Positions 1 to 7,402 are shown, counted from the stretch's first letter. The stretch: 9,052 bases of DNA from Flavobacterium psychrophilum (GCA_945861915.1 CAMAWK010000091.1:1-9052); one strand, 5' to 3'. The notes: generated from the letters alone by a model not told the origin. A program made the numbers and translations.

Positions 1-450
1 ACTTGTTTGATTTTGTGCATTTTTGAAAGAGGCATTGGTTACTGCTACTGTTACGGTAATCCAAACATTGGTCCCTGTTCTTGTGATGGGACTTGTGAAA
101 TATTTACTATTAAGATCAGTACCAATCGAATTGTATTGTAAGTTGAAAACTCCTGTCCCTTCATCGAAAAAGGTAATAGTAAAAATTAGATTATTTTCAG
201 TTGATGGAAAAGTAGCATCATCTGCACGAAAGTAACCATACTTCCCACTTGGAATGAGTCGACAATCTAGACCTCCTTTTGTGGTTTGAATAGTATAAGG
301 TTCGCTATTTGGATCGGTCACTATGACGTGTGTCAATTTATTCGAAACTATGGGATTCGATAACGTGATTGCGGCATCCGGTGTAACAGCATGTATTAAG
401 TTTGCAAAGAAAATCAATACCATTCCAATTATTTTAGTTGTAATTTTCAT
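1..450 (-). CDS. Secreted protein, 5' part only, probable carbohydrate-binding-like domain
   Basis: An open frame of 150 codons begins with ATG at 450-448 and runs off the left edge without a stop. Residues 1-21 look like a Sec signal peptide (lysines at 2 and 6, hydrophobic core GMVLIFFANLI, then HA), with mature protein from about AVTPDA. The rest is beta-rich and hydrophilic. Residues 95-107 (FDEGTGVFNLQYN) and 126-148 (GTNVWITVTV, then SFKNAQNQ) recall a jelly-roll-like module I know from Bacteroidota polysaccharide-degrading enzymes, where a 'YDEGTG-x-LQYDS' strand pair is followed by 'W-x-TATF-x-L-x-DA-x-F-x-NRQNGGADFRI'. The window ends just where GADFRI would follow. That resemblance is from memory and gives no catalytic function; any enzyme domain lies outside the window. 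It is separated from the esterase upstream by 452 bases, so it may have its own promoter. The plus-strand frame at 23-235 is an antisense shadow of this gene. Confidence 0.8.
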   Translation of the reverse strand, partial: MKITTKIIGMVLIFFANLIHAVTPDAAITLSNPIVSNKLTHVIVTDPNSEPYTIQTTKGGLDCRLIPSGKYGYFRADDATFPSTENNLIFTITFFDEGTGVFNLQYNSIGTDLNSKYFTSPITRTGTNVWITVTVAVTNASFKNAQNQTS

Positions 451-731
451 TTGTTTAGATTAGGATTCAGTATTAATTTTTTTGTTTTTTGTTAATTCTA
501 ACGAATAATAAAATTTACATGAAGCAGATTTTGGATATTGATCAACTTTTTTTGTGAATTACCAAACACTGATGCTTTAATTTTCCGCGCCTGCATTGGA
601 GTAGTGATTGCAACATGTAAAGTCAAAAAAAATTAATATTGTGTTTTCAATTTTTGATATTTTTTTCAATAAAAATAAAGTTTTATAGATTTTAATTATT
701 TGTAAATCTAGCGTAGAACTATTAATAATTG

Positions 732-748
732 ATTAATTGACAATTAAT
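732..748. repeat. 17-base AT-rich palindrome
   Basis: ATTAATTG (732-739) and CAATTAAT (741-748) are perfect inverted arms around a single A at 740. It lies in the spacer about 280 bases upstream of the left-edge secreted-protein gene. It could be a regulator site, but in such AT-rich DNA an 8-base palindrome can arise by chance. Confidence 0.3.
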
Positions 749-837
749 AAATGTTATAATTTTGCTAATTTTGATTATTATTTCCTATATTAAATTATGT
801 GATTCTTTTGTCTTTTTTTTTGGGTAGCAGTATAACT

Positions 838-894
838 TCAATGTGTTTGAATGAATAGAAAAGTACTTACTACTAATTGTAGTGTAAATTTCAT
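838..894 (-). pseudogene. Signal-peptide-like micro-ORF, possible decayed gene start
   Basis: Eight bases after the esterase stop, ATG at 894-892 opens an 18-codon frame, MKFTLQLVVSTFLFIQTH, ending in TGA at 840-838. The short basic start and hydrophobic core look like an N-terminal export signal. Reading through the TGA in the same frame gives SYTATQKKKTKESHNLI and then TAG. The combined pattern (leader, then SY-x-Q, then a lysine-rich stretch and an NL) loosely recalls the beginning of SusC-like TonB-dependent receptors with an STN domain. It could instead be a chance ORF or a tiny leader peptide. The nine-A run just downstream is a plausible frameshift site. There is no ribosome-binding evidence. 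Confidence 0.2.
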
Positions 895-902
895 ATTTAA
901 AT

Positions 903-2066
903 TTATTGTTTTATATAATTTAACCTTCGGTATTTATTTTCTTTATTATCGGTAATTAACTCATACATATTACTATTATTATTCCTTAAAAAAAACAATC
1001 GTTCTTTTTGTTTTTCTATTGTTATTTTTATGGAATCATTTTCGATGATGTAATTAAACTCTTGCACATTATTATTGTTTTTTTGCTCTCCTTTGCCATT
1101 AGGTTTAAAAACTATATTTTCATTATTAAGCTTCCATGAACCAATAATTTTACTTTCGGTGATATCTTTTGTTGGATACTGATTTTCTAATTGTTTATCT
1201 AATGCGGTTTGGATTGTTTCAATATTTTTGTTTTTAATCTTGAATTCACTAATAAAGAGAGTTGCAATTTCTAGCACACTCTTTTTGAAAACATCCGGAT
1301 AAGCAGCACTTAAGCAGGTGTGATTGATTTCATCATAGAGCATAATCTTGGCTTTACCGCCGGATTTTTTAATCTTTTCGGCAAATTTTATACTTTGCGT
1401 GTAATGACACAATCGGTCTTCTTTTCCGTGCAACAAAAGTGAAGCAGGTGGATTTTCTTTTAAATTATAAAATGCAGATGCCATTTTACTTTTTTCCGTG
1501 GTATCCAACCCATAAATTTTTCTTGCTTCAGTACTGGGAAATGGAGATTCTTTTTCATCATGGTCCACTAAATTATACATTCCCTCTGAACCTATATAAA
1601 CCTTGCAGTTTGGATATTTTTGGGCCATTACTGCAGATAAAGTAGATCCCGCCGAAGCACCACCAAAACCAATTCGGGTAGTGTCGGCATTAAATCTATC
1701 TGCGTTGTCTAAAAACCACTTAACACTAGATTCCAAATCATTTATTGCATCGGCAAAAGTGGCATTATTTCCTTTGCAGCGATAGGCTAAGCCAACATAA
1801 ATAATTCCCAGTTCATTAACCAAGAAGTTTGCATCTCCAGAGATCGTTGCTGGAGGTACTTCATTTTGTGTGCCTCCATTCCAGCCTCCACCGTGAACAA
1901 AAAAGAAAATAGGGCTTTTCTCTATGCTTTTTTTTGGTAATTGAATTTTTATTGGTATGTCATAACTACCCCCTTTTGTAGCTATAGTGTCTATTGTTTT
2001 TTGAGCCTTACTATTTACAACAAAAAAGCAGGCTATAATTGCAAGTATTGGTTTTATTGATTTCAT
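903..2066 (-). CDS. Secreted alpha/beta-hydrolase esterase with C-terminal lipocalin-like domain
   Basis: Probable carbohydrate or acetyl esterase of the alpha/beta-hydrolase fold (hormone-sensitive-lipase/BD-FAE-like group), 387 residues. Residues 1-21 form a signal peptide ending S-K-A|Q; C13 in IIAC also fits a lipobox, but the hydrophobic core runs past it. HGGGW at 58-62 is the oxyanion-hole motif. GGASAG carries nucleophile S138 (G-A-S-A-G), and the likely acid D217 (GKEDR) and H249 (NHTC) complete the triad. From about residue 304 a separate domain starts with IIGSWKL, then FKPNGKG and alternating beta strands, as in small lipocalin-like domains of Bacteroidota secreted proteins. The start is the ATG at 2066, four bases after the sulfatase stop, because it puts the signal peptide at the N terminus. 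ATG at 2087 would add seven polar residues and overlap the sulfatase by 17 bases. It is probably co-transcribed with the two sulfatases upstream. Substrate not determined. Confidence 0.88.
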   Translation of the reverse strand: MKSIKPILAIIACFFVVNSKAQKTIDTIATKGGSYDIPIKIQLPKKSIEKSPIFFFVHGGGWNGGTQNEVPPATISGDANFLVNELGIIYVGLAYRCKGNNATFADAINDLESSVKWFLDNADRFNADTTRIGFGGASAGSTLSAVMAQKYPNCKVYIGSEGMYNLVDHDEKESPFPSTEARKIYGLDTTEKSKMASAFYNLKENPPASLLLHGKEDRLCHYTQSIKFAEKIKKSGGKAKIMLYDEINHTCLSAAYPDVFKKSVLEIATLFISEFKIKNKNIETIQTALDKQLENQYPTKDITESKIIGSWKLNNENIVFKPNGKGEQKNNNNVQEFNYIIENDSIKITIEKQKERLFFLRNNNSNMYELITDNKENKYRRLNYIKQ

Positions 2067-2070
2067 ACTA

Positions 2071-3699
2071 TTAGTTTGTAAATTCATTGTAAGGTCTTTG
2101 TGGAAAGGATTTCAAGATTTTAGCTAGAAGTTTTTTCATTTCTTTAGCTTCTGTTATATTTTTATCAAAGACATTTTTTGTTTCTGAAGAATCTGTTTTC
2201 ATGTCAAATAATTGATTTTTTTCAAAGTAAAAAGGGTTATGTAGCGCAGCAATGTGGCCTAGGTGGACATTGCTTAAATAATAAGGCAATTTGATTTCTG
2301 TGTTATTCCATCCTTTAAATAGAACTCCATTATCTATCTTGTTCTGTGTTTTTTCATCATACCTAACTGTAATGTATTTCCAGTCTTTTGTTGCTACACC
2401 TCTTGCAAAACCCAATTCGAAATACAAGTAATCATGAACCGATTTACTATTGCCTTCAAGTACATTTTTTAAACTGACACCATCTAATTTTGTTTTTACT
2501 CTTTTTAAATTTACTCCTGCCAATTCTAAAAAAGTGGGCATGTAATCTATGTTTTGAACCAATTCATTATAGTGAGAATTTGGTTTTATTCTTGCTGGCC
2601 AATGCATCATCAAGGGTACTTTTATTCCACCTTCGTACAATGTAGTTTTTCCTCCATTATAATTACCGTGATCCGAAGTAATAACAATTAAAGTATTTTC
2701 ATAAATTCCCTCTGCCTTTAATTTATCCACAACTGAACCAACAGCATGGTCAAACCATCGCAACCAAGCATGCGCTTCTTGTTTACCTAAAGATTTTACT
2801 TCCTTTTTTATTTGTTCTCTTGTGGGCAAATAACTGTAATCCGCGTTCAAATATCCTTCACCAGTAAATTTCGGATTAGCATCTAATCCATGAACAAATT
2901 TTCCGTTTTTCTTTATCCAGGGAGCTGGCCCATGTGGAATAGTTTCACTATAATACAAGAAGAATGGTTCCTTTTTATTTTGATCTATAAAATTTAGGGC
3001 TGCTTTATTCTTCCATTCTACATTATGAACATTCAACGAATCGTTATGTAATTCCCTTAAATTGGCCGCATAAATACCTTCGGCATAGTCAAATCCATAT
3101 AGTTTTATCATTTTGGACCATTCCTTATGATTGTGAGCTATGGCTTTAGAAACCGAAATGTCTTTTGGATCTGATTTTATATCGTAGTCTAGAAGTTTGT
3201 TGTTTTTCCAATTTTTCTTTTTATCTAATAAATTATGTTCTATAACATGACATTTCCCCACAAAACCTGTTTTATAACCAGCTTTTTGAAGCAACTTGGG
3301 TAAATTATCGGTATTGATTTCTAATTCGATATTATTCTCAACTCTTGACTGTTGGCCTTTTGGATACTGTTTCATAAAACTAGGACCTTCAGATCTGCCA
3401 GCGTATCGACCAGTTAATGCGGTATATCGACTTGGGGAGCAAACGGAACTCGACACATAAGCCCTATTGAATACCATACCGTTTTTGGCCAAACCATCAA
3501 TAATTGGAGTATGTACGGAGCTATCACCGTTAAAACCAAAAGGATGGGATTGTACTTCTTTATCCGAATCTTTTGGAACTATAGCGCTTTGATCATCTGT
3601 CATAATAAAGATGATATTTGGCCTTTCACTATTTTGGGCCAAAATCGGGTTACTATTGCTAACTAAAATTAGCAATAGTATTAAATTATGTTTAGTCAT
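2071..3699 (-). CDS. S1-family sulfatase with plain signal peptide
   Basis: Type I (formylglycine-dependent) sulfatase of 542 residues, releasing sulfate from a sulfated glycan. A signal peptide covers 1-21 (cleavage before Q22), so a periplasmic or otherwise exported enzyme is expected. The CSPSR signature at 87-91 supplies C87 for conversion to formylglycine, followed by LTGR. Other family positions are present: metal-binding D35-D36 (TDDQ), K149 and H151 (GKCH), H256 (IPHGP), D343-H344 (TSDHG) and K351. It ends soon after RPYNEF with no sorting tail. Its ATG overlaps the TGA of the lipoprotein sulfatase upstream by four bases (ATGA), indicating translational coupling. It is a close paralogue of the sulfatase at 7402-5558, sharing long stretches such as QSHPFGFNGD and VSSSVCSPSRY. 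A perfect 12-bp stem-loop lies within its signal-peptide codons. Subfamily and the sulfate position attacked cannot be read from sequence alone. Confidence 0.95.
   Translation of the reverse strand: MTKHNLILLLILVSNSNPILAQNSERPNIIFIMTDDQSAIVPKDSDKEVQSHPFGFNGDSSVHTPIIDGLAKNGMVFNRAYVSSSVCSPSRYTALTGRYAGRSEGPSFMKQYPKGQQSRVENNIELEINTDNLPKLLQKAGYKTGFVGKCHVIEHNLLDKKKNWKNNKLLDYDIKSDPKDISVSKAIAHNHKEWSKMIKLYGFDYAEGIYAANLRELHNDSLNVHNVEWKNKAALNFIDQNKKEPFFLYYSETIPHGPAPWIKKNGKFVHGLDANPKFTGEGYLNADYSYLPTREQIKKEVKSLGKQEAHAWLRWFDHAVGSVVDKLKAEGIYENTLIVITSDHGNYNGGKTTLYEGGIKVPLMMHWPARIKPNSHYNELVQNIDYMPTFLELAGVNLKRVKTKLDGVSLKNVLEGNSKSVHDYLYFELGFARGVATKDWKYITVRYDEKTQNKIDNGVLFKGWNNTEIKLPYYLSNVHLGHIAALHNPFYFEKNQLFDMKTDSSETKNVFDKNITEAKEMKKLLAKILKSFPQRPYNEFTN
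3651..3680 (-). repeat. Perfect 12-bp hairpin inside sulfatase leader codons
   Basis: TACTATTGCTAA (3651-3662) and TTAGCAATAGTA (3669-3680) are exact reverse complements separated by six bases. In the minus-strand transcript the stem starts 19 bases after the A of the ATG (3699) and covers the codons for LLLILVSNS of the signal peptide. It has no U-run after it, so it is not a standard intrinsic terminator. It may affect translation entry or mRNA processing at the ATGA-coupled junction, or it may be a by-product of leader codons. Confidence 0.75.
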
Positions 3700-5309
3700 T
3701 TTTTATTCAATGTTTTGTTTATTAATTCTTGTTTTCCAGTATCTGGAACTGCTTTTTCAAATTTACTATAATAATTTCGAAGCTGCTTAATAGAATTCTT
3801 ATGTTTATTGTTTTCAATACCATTATGTATTTCTAAGGAGTCACTATTCCTATCAAAATACATGTCTCCAAATTTTCTATAATCCGCTTTTGGATTTATG
3901 GGATTTGGGTCTAGCATAATCCCCAATTTTGCATCCTTCCCAATAACTGTTGCCTGAAACCAACTTTCTGAAACTACATAGTTTCTATTTAATGGCTTAT
4001 TTTTCAATACTAAATTGGCTAATGACACCCCTTGTAAACCATACTTCATTTTAGGTGTCTTTAAATCTAAAACAGCAATCAAAGTTGGCAAAATATCAAC
4101 TAAAGTGACTAGCTCTGCAGTGTGTTTGCCATTAGTAGTTTTTCCTGGAATTCGTATCATTAAAGGGATATTTAAAATATCCTCATACACATTATGGCCT
4201 TCAGCGGCTTTTTCAACCATACCATGATTTCCTGCAAAATCTCCGTGATCACTTGTATAGATAATAATCGTTTCTTCTTTCATGTTTGCCTCATCTAAAG
4301 CTTTTAAGATTTCACCCACATAATGATCAACTTCTGTTATTAAAGCATAATACGCCCCTATATAATTTCTCCATAATTGCTCATTTTCAAAGGCTTTATC
4401 CATATTCCAAACTTTGTTCCCCCCTTTTCTTTGCATTTGCAAAAAAGGAGGTAAATCTTTTGTAGGTTGATAAAAACTTTCCGGCATTTTAATACCACTT
4501 TTGAATCTTGTCCCCTTACCCCATTCCAAAAGATTATACCTATCCATATATTTTTTTAGTGGGGTATAAGGTTGGTGAGGTCTGTAGAATGATGCCCAAC
4601 AAAAGAAAGGTTTATGGCTGTACTTTTGTTTTTTTATCATGTCTATGGTTTGCAGAGCTGTGTAGGCTTCCATAGTATATCCTTCAGGCAGTTTAGAAAG
4701 TCTTGTTCCTAAATCAGCAGTAGGAATTTGCATTTTTGCTTCCTTGCTACCGTTTGGTCCTTTTCCGAATTCGGCTGCCCAATCATAAGAGAATTCAGTA
4801 CCATAACCTTGTTCATTAACCCAACTAACATAATCACCATTATCACCTCCCTGATGGTGTATATCCATCTTGACATCCCAACCTTTATCCGCTCCTCCAG
4901 ATAAATGACGTTTACCGAATGTATAGGTATTATAGTTGTTATACTGGAAAATGGTTGCCATAGAAACCGATTCATCAACAACTGACGTGGCAACACTATT
5001 GTTTAGCAATCCTAAAGTCCTTGGGTATAAACCTGTCATTAATGATGTTCTTGATGGCGCACAAATACCTGTGGTACAATAGCTGCGATCAAAAACAACA
5101 GATTCATTGGATAACTTATCTAAATTAGGCGTGATAACATCGGGGTGATTTTCATACCCCATTGCTTTTTTGTGGTGTTGATCTGAAAATAACAATAGTA
5201 CATTTGGTTTTTTCTTTATTGTATTGGTTACTACTTCCTTTTTTGTTTTACAACCAACAATTAATACAGTCATACTAAAAAGCAGCACTATATATTTAGA
5301 ATTTATCAT
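3696..5309 (-). CDS. S1-family sulfatase, lipoprotein
   Basis: Formylglycine-dependent sulfatase of 537 residues, clearly different from the two paralogous sulfatases in the window. The N terminus ends in IVGC with C20 as the lipidation site, so it should be membrane-anchored. The residues after the cysteine are KTKKE, without the acidic cluster typical of the surface-export signal, so the facing side is open. CAPSR at 83-87 gives C83 as the formylglycine precursor. D43-Q44 (SDQH) replaces the DD pair of the other two. K133 and H135 (GKRH), H245 (RPHQPY), D354-H355 (TSDHGD) and K367 (HGMVEK) fit the remaining active-site positions. Its TGA overlaps the next sulfatase's ATG by four bases. A 248-base spacer with hairpins precedes it, so it is a candidate first gene of a three-gene unit with the next sulfatase and the esterase. 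No ribosome-binding site is visible before its ATG. Substrate specificity is unknown. Confidence 0.94.
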   Translation of the reverse strand: MINSKYIVLLFSMTVLIVGCKTKKEVVTNTIKKKPNVLLLFSDQHHKKAMGYENHPDVITPNLDKLSNESVVFDRSYCTTGICAPSRTSLMTGLYPRTLGLLNNSVATSVVDESVSMATIFQYNNYNTYTFGKRHLSGGADKGWDVKMDIHHQGGDNGDYVSWVNEQGYGTEFSYDWAAEFGKGPNGSKEAKMQIPTADLGTRLSKLPEGYTMEAYTALQTIDMIKKQKYSHKPFFCWASFYRPHQPYTPLKKYMDRYNLLEWGKGTRFKSGIKMPESFYQPTKDLPPFLQMQRKGGNKVWNMDKAFENEQLWRNYIGAYYALITEVDHYVGEILKALDEANMKEETIIIYTSDHGDFAGNHGMVEKAAEGHNVYEDILNIPLMIRIPGKTTNGKHTAELVTLVDILPTLIAVLDLKTPKMKYGLQGVSLANLVLKNKPLNRNYVVSESWFQATVIGKDAKLGIMLDPNPINPKADYRKFGDMYFDRNSDSLEIHNGIENNKHKNSIKQLRNYYSKFEKAVPDTGKQELINKTLNKK

Positions 5310-5413
5310 AATTTGATTCTTTTGAAATATACTACTTCAGATAAGTATTTTTATTAAAGTAACCTGTTGGGCGTAAATAGTTTTTGATTTCTAATTTTAT
5401 ACTAATTGTTACA

Positions 5414-5463
5414 TTGGGCTTGTCGAAATGTTTCTTTTAAAAAGTCTTCGACAAGCTCAGACT
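5414..5463. repeat. REP-like palindrome in intergenic spacer
   Basis: GCTTGTCGAA (5418-5427) and TTCGACAAGC (5447-5456) form a perfect 10-bp inverted repeat with a 19-base loop. Pairing can extend outward through G-T, G-C and T-A pairs. It is followed by TCAGACTGACA. From memory, TTCGACAAGCTCAG-x-CTGACA is a recurrent intergenic palindrome in Bacteroidota genomes; I could not check copy number here. A second small inverted pair, AGTCT (5443-5447) and AGACT (5459-5463), allows an alternative fold. It sits about 95 bases after the type IX-tailed sulfatase stop and about 105 before the lipoprotein sulfatase start, so it may shape the 3' end of the upstream transcript. Confidence 0.65.
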
Positions 5464-5520
5464 GACATTTTTGTTCTAATTGACAATAATTTACATCAAA
5501 AAAGTCATTCGTATAAGATT

Positions 5521-5556
5521 TTAATTAATTTCACCCATCGGGTTATGATTAATTAA
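5521..5556 (-). terminator. Imperfect stem-loop directly after sulfatase stop
   Basis: On the minus strand, beginning two bases after the TAA of the upstream sulfatase, TTAATTAAT (5556-5548) pairs with ATTAATTAA (5529-5521). An inner ACCC/GGGT stem (5543-5540 with 5536-5533) closes on a GAT loop, with an asymmetric internal loop of unpaired bases between the two stems. A T6 run follows only about 17 bases later, so it is a weak fit to an intrinsic terminator. It may be a 3'-end stabilising structure. Confidence 0.35.
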
Positions 5557-5557
5557 T

Positions 5558-7402
5558 TTACAGTTTTATAAAAGCTTTGCTTTTCAAATTATCTAGGTTT
5601 AAAAAGTAGGTTCCTTTTTCGAGCATGCTAATATCTATACTTTCAGAAAAAATGTTAGAGAGTACCAATTGCCCCATCAAATTATATATTTTATAGGAAC
5701 TAATTATTTGGTCTGTTTGGATATAAATTCTATTTTTTATAGGATTTGGATATATAAAAATCTCTTTATCAAAATTGGGAGTATCCATACTTTGCGTGAA
5801 TTCTCCATAAGGTCTGTTCGGAAAAAGCACCAGTTTTTGTGTTAAAAGCACTTTCATTTCATTCGCTTTAGTGGGGTTTGAATTAAACAAATTTGTGGTT
5901 TCATAAGGGTCATTGACCAAATCAAATAATTGATCTTTTACATTATACAATGGATATTGACCGGCAGACAAACTACCTAAAGACACGTTTTGGATGTAGT
6001 AGGGTAAAGATACTGTAGTTCCATTAGGCCCAGTAAAAGTACCTCCATTTGCTATTTTTGTGTTTGTGGCGTCATCGTACCGTACTGTTACATATTTCCA
6101 ATCTTTTGTTCTAATCGCTCTTGAAAAACCAATTTCAAAGAATAATTCAGAATGCACTACTTCACTAGTATTAGTCATAAGCACATTCTTAAAACTTTTA
6201 CCATCTAAATTTGTACTTGCAGGATTAAGACCTGCTACCTCTAAAAATGTTGGAGTAAAATCTATATTTTGAAATAATCCATTATAAGTTCTAGGGGTAC
6301 TAATACCATTGGGCCAATACATCATTAATGGAACCTTAATTCCACCCTCATAATTGGTTGACTTACCAAAATTATAGTCGCCATGATCTGAGGTAATAAC
6401 GATTAAAGTATTATCTAATTTTTCTTTTTCTTTTAATTTGGCTACTACGGCTCCAACAGCATGATCAAACCATCTTATCCAAGCTAGATCCACTTCTTTA
6501 CCTAAAGATTTTATTTCATTTTTTATAGCAGTTCTCGAAGGTAGATAGCTATAATCTTGATTAACAACTCCTTTTGAGGTAATATTCACATCAGAATCAA
6601 GACCCTTTACATACAAGCCATTAGTTTTATTGTATGGTGCTGGTCCGTGAGGAATGGTTTCACTATAATAAATAAAGAAAGGGTCGGTTCCTGAACTGTC
6701 AATAAAATCCAAGACGGCTTTGTTTTTATATTCTACGTTATGAATGTTTAGAGCTGTATTTTTTAATTCTCGTAAATTAGCTGGATAAAATGCATTAACA
6801 TAATCAAAGCCATACGCTTTCATTCGGTCAGACCATTTATCGTGATTAAATGCCATAGCGTTAGATACGCTTGTAGTGTAGGGGTTAGCATCACTTGCGT
6901 ACTCCATAAATCCTTCAACTCCAGTGGTATACGTTTCCAGTGTATTATGATCAATAAGATGAGATTTACCTACAAATGCTGTTTTGTACCCAATTCCTTG
7001 TAATAACCTAGGTAAATTTGTTAAATTTTTTTCTAGTTCAATAATATTTTCAACTCTTGACTGTTTACCTATAGGATAATTTTTTATAAAATTGTCGCCT
7101 TCACACCTTCCTGCATATTTACCGGTTAATATGGAATATCTACTTGGACTGCAAACGGAGGAGGACACAAAAGAATTATTAAAAATGATGCCGTTCTTTG
7201 CCAGATTATCAATGATTGGCGTATGCACTCTATCGTCTCCATTAAATCCAAAAGGATGTGACTGACTTTGCCTATCACTACCTCTTAATGTAATAGAACT
7301 TTGATCATCCGTCAATATAAAAATGATGTTAGGCCGAGAATTTTGGGCATAAATGCTCATAGTAAAAAAACAGAGTACTATTAAGATTTTCATAGTTTTC
7401 AT
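5558..7402 (-). CDS. S1-family sulfatase with type IX secretion sorting domain
   Basis: Formylglycine-dependent sulfatase of 614 residues from the ATG at 7402. Residues 1-19 are a signal peptide (SIYA|Q). CSPSR at 84-88 carries C84, the formylglycine precursor; D32-D33, K146, H148, H252, D339-H340 and K347 match the active-site positions of its paralogue at 3699-2071. After RPYGEF, where that paralogue ends, this protein continues for about 70 residues: IYPNP (about 550-554), YKIYNLMGQLV, then IDISMLEKGTYFL and a terminal KAFIKL. That is the type A C-terminal sorting domain of the Bacteroidota type IX secretion system, so the enzyme should be released or placed on the cell surface. An earlier in-frame ATG at 7435 adds MMRQTRHETKI, but it hides the signal peptide and starts within the GH92 remnant, so I reject it. 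ATG at 7393 is a second possible start. Confidence 0.95.
   Translation of the reverse strand: MKTMKILIVLCFFTMSIYAQNSRPNIIFILTDDQSSITLRGSDRQSQSHPFGFNGDDRVHTPIIDNLAKNGIIFNNSFVSSSVCSPSRYSILTGKYAGRCEGDNFIKNYPIGKQSRVENIIELEKNLTNLPRLLQGIGYKTAFVGKSHLIDHNTLETYTTGVEGFMEYASDANPYTTSVSNAMAFNHDKWSDRMKAYGFDYVNAFYPANLRELKNTALNIHNVEYKNKAVLDFIDSSGTDPFFIYYSETIPHGPAPYNKTNGLYVKGLDSDVNITSKGVVNQDYSYLPSRTAIKNEIKSLGKEVDLAWIRWFDHAVGAVVAKLKEKEKLDNTLIVITSDHGDYNFGKSTNYEGGIKVPLMMYWPNGISTPRTYNGLFQNIDFTPTFLEVAGLNPASTNLDGKSFKNVLMTNTSEVVHSELFFEIGFSRAIRTKDWKYVTVRYDDATNTKIANGGTFTGPNGTTVSLPYYIQNVSLGSLSAGQYPLYNVKDQLFDLVNDPYETTNLFNSNPTKANEMKVLLTQKLVLFPNRPYGEFTQSMDTPNFDKEIFIYPNPIKNRIYIQTDQIISSYKIYNLMGQLVLSNIFSESIDISMLEKGTYFLNLDNLKSKAFIKL

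Larger units (their letters stand above)
451..902. other. AT-rich intergenic spacer, 452 bases
   Basis: This spacer lies between the esterase stop and the start of the left-edge secreted-protein gene. It is very AT-rich. On the minus strand it holds a signal-peptide-like micro-ORF (894-838), a run of nine A (821-813), a 17-base palindrome (732-748) and a less AT-rich patch around 575-625. A weak stem (ACTAC/GTAGT, about 870-886) follows the esterase but has no solid U-run. I looked for the Bacteroidota -7 box TAnnTTTG with a -33 TTG upstream of the 450 start and found only near matches with poor spacing, for example TAAATTTT near 507-514. I therefore call no promoter, although one is expected in a gap this long. 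Confidence 0.6.

Noticed and set aside
23..235. Plus-strand frame of 70 codons
   Set aside because: It is antisense to the left-edge secreted-protein gene, which has a signal peptide and a coherent domain pattern.
1439..1785. Two plus-strand frames opposite the esterase
   Set aside because: Both are antisense to conserved esterase motifs and show no domain; they are frame shadows.
2067..2087. Upstream ATG at 2087 for the esterase
   Set aside because: It adds MNLQTNS before a complete signal peptide and overlaps the sulfatase by 17 bases; the ATG at 2066 fits better, though this is not proven.
4709..4996. Minus-strand frame of 95 codons inside the lipoprotein sulfatase
   Set aside because: It lies wholly within the sulfatase in another frame and has no recognisable protein features.
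5310..5417. Promoter for the lipoprotein sulfatase
   Set aside because: TATATTTC near 5326-5333 partly fits the Bacteroidota -7 box, but no TTG lies at the right distance upstream, so I do not call it.
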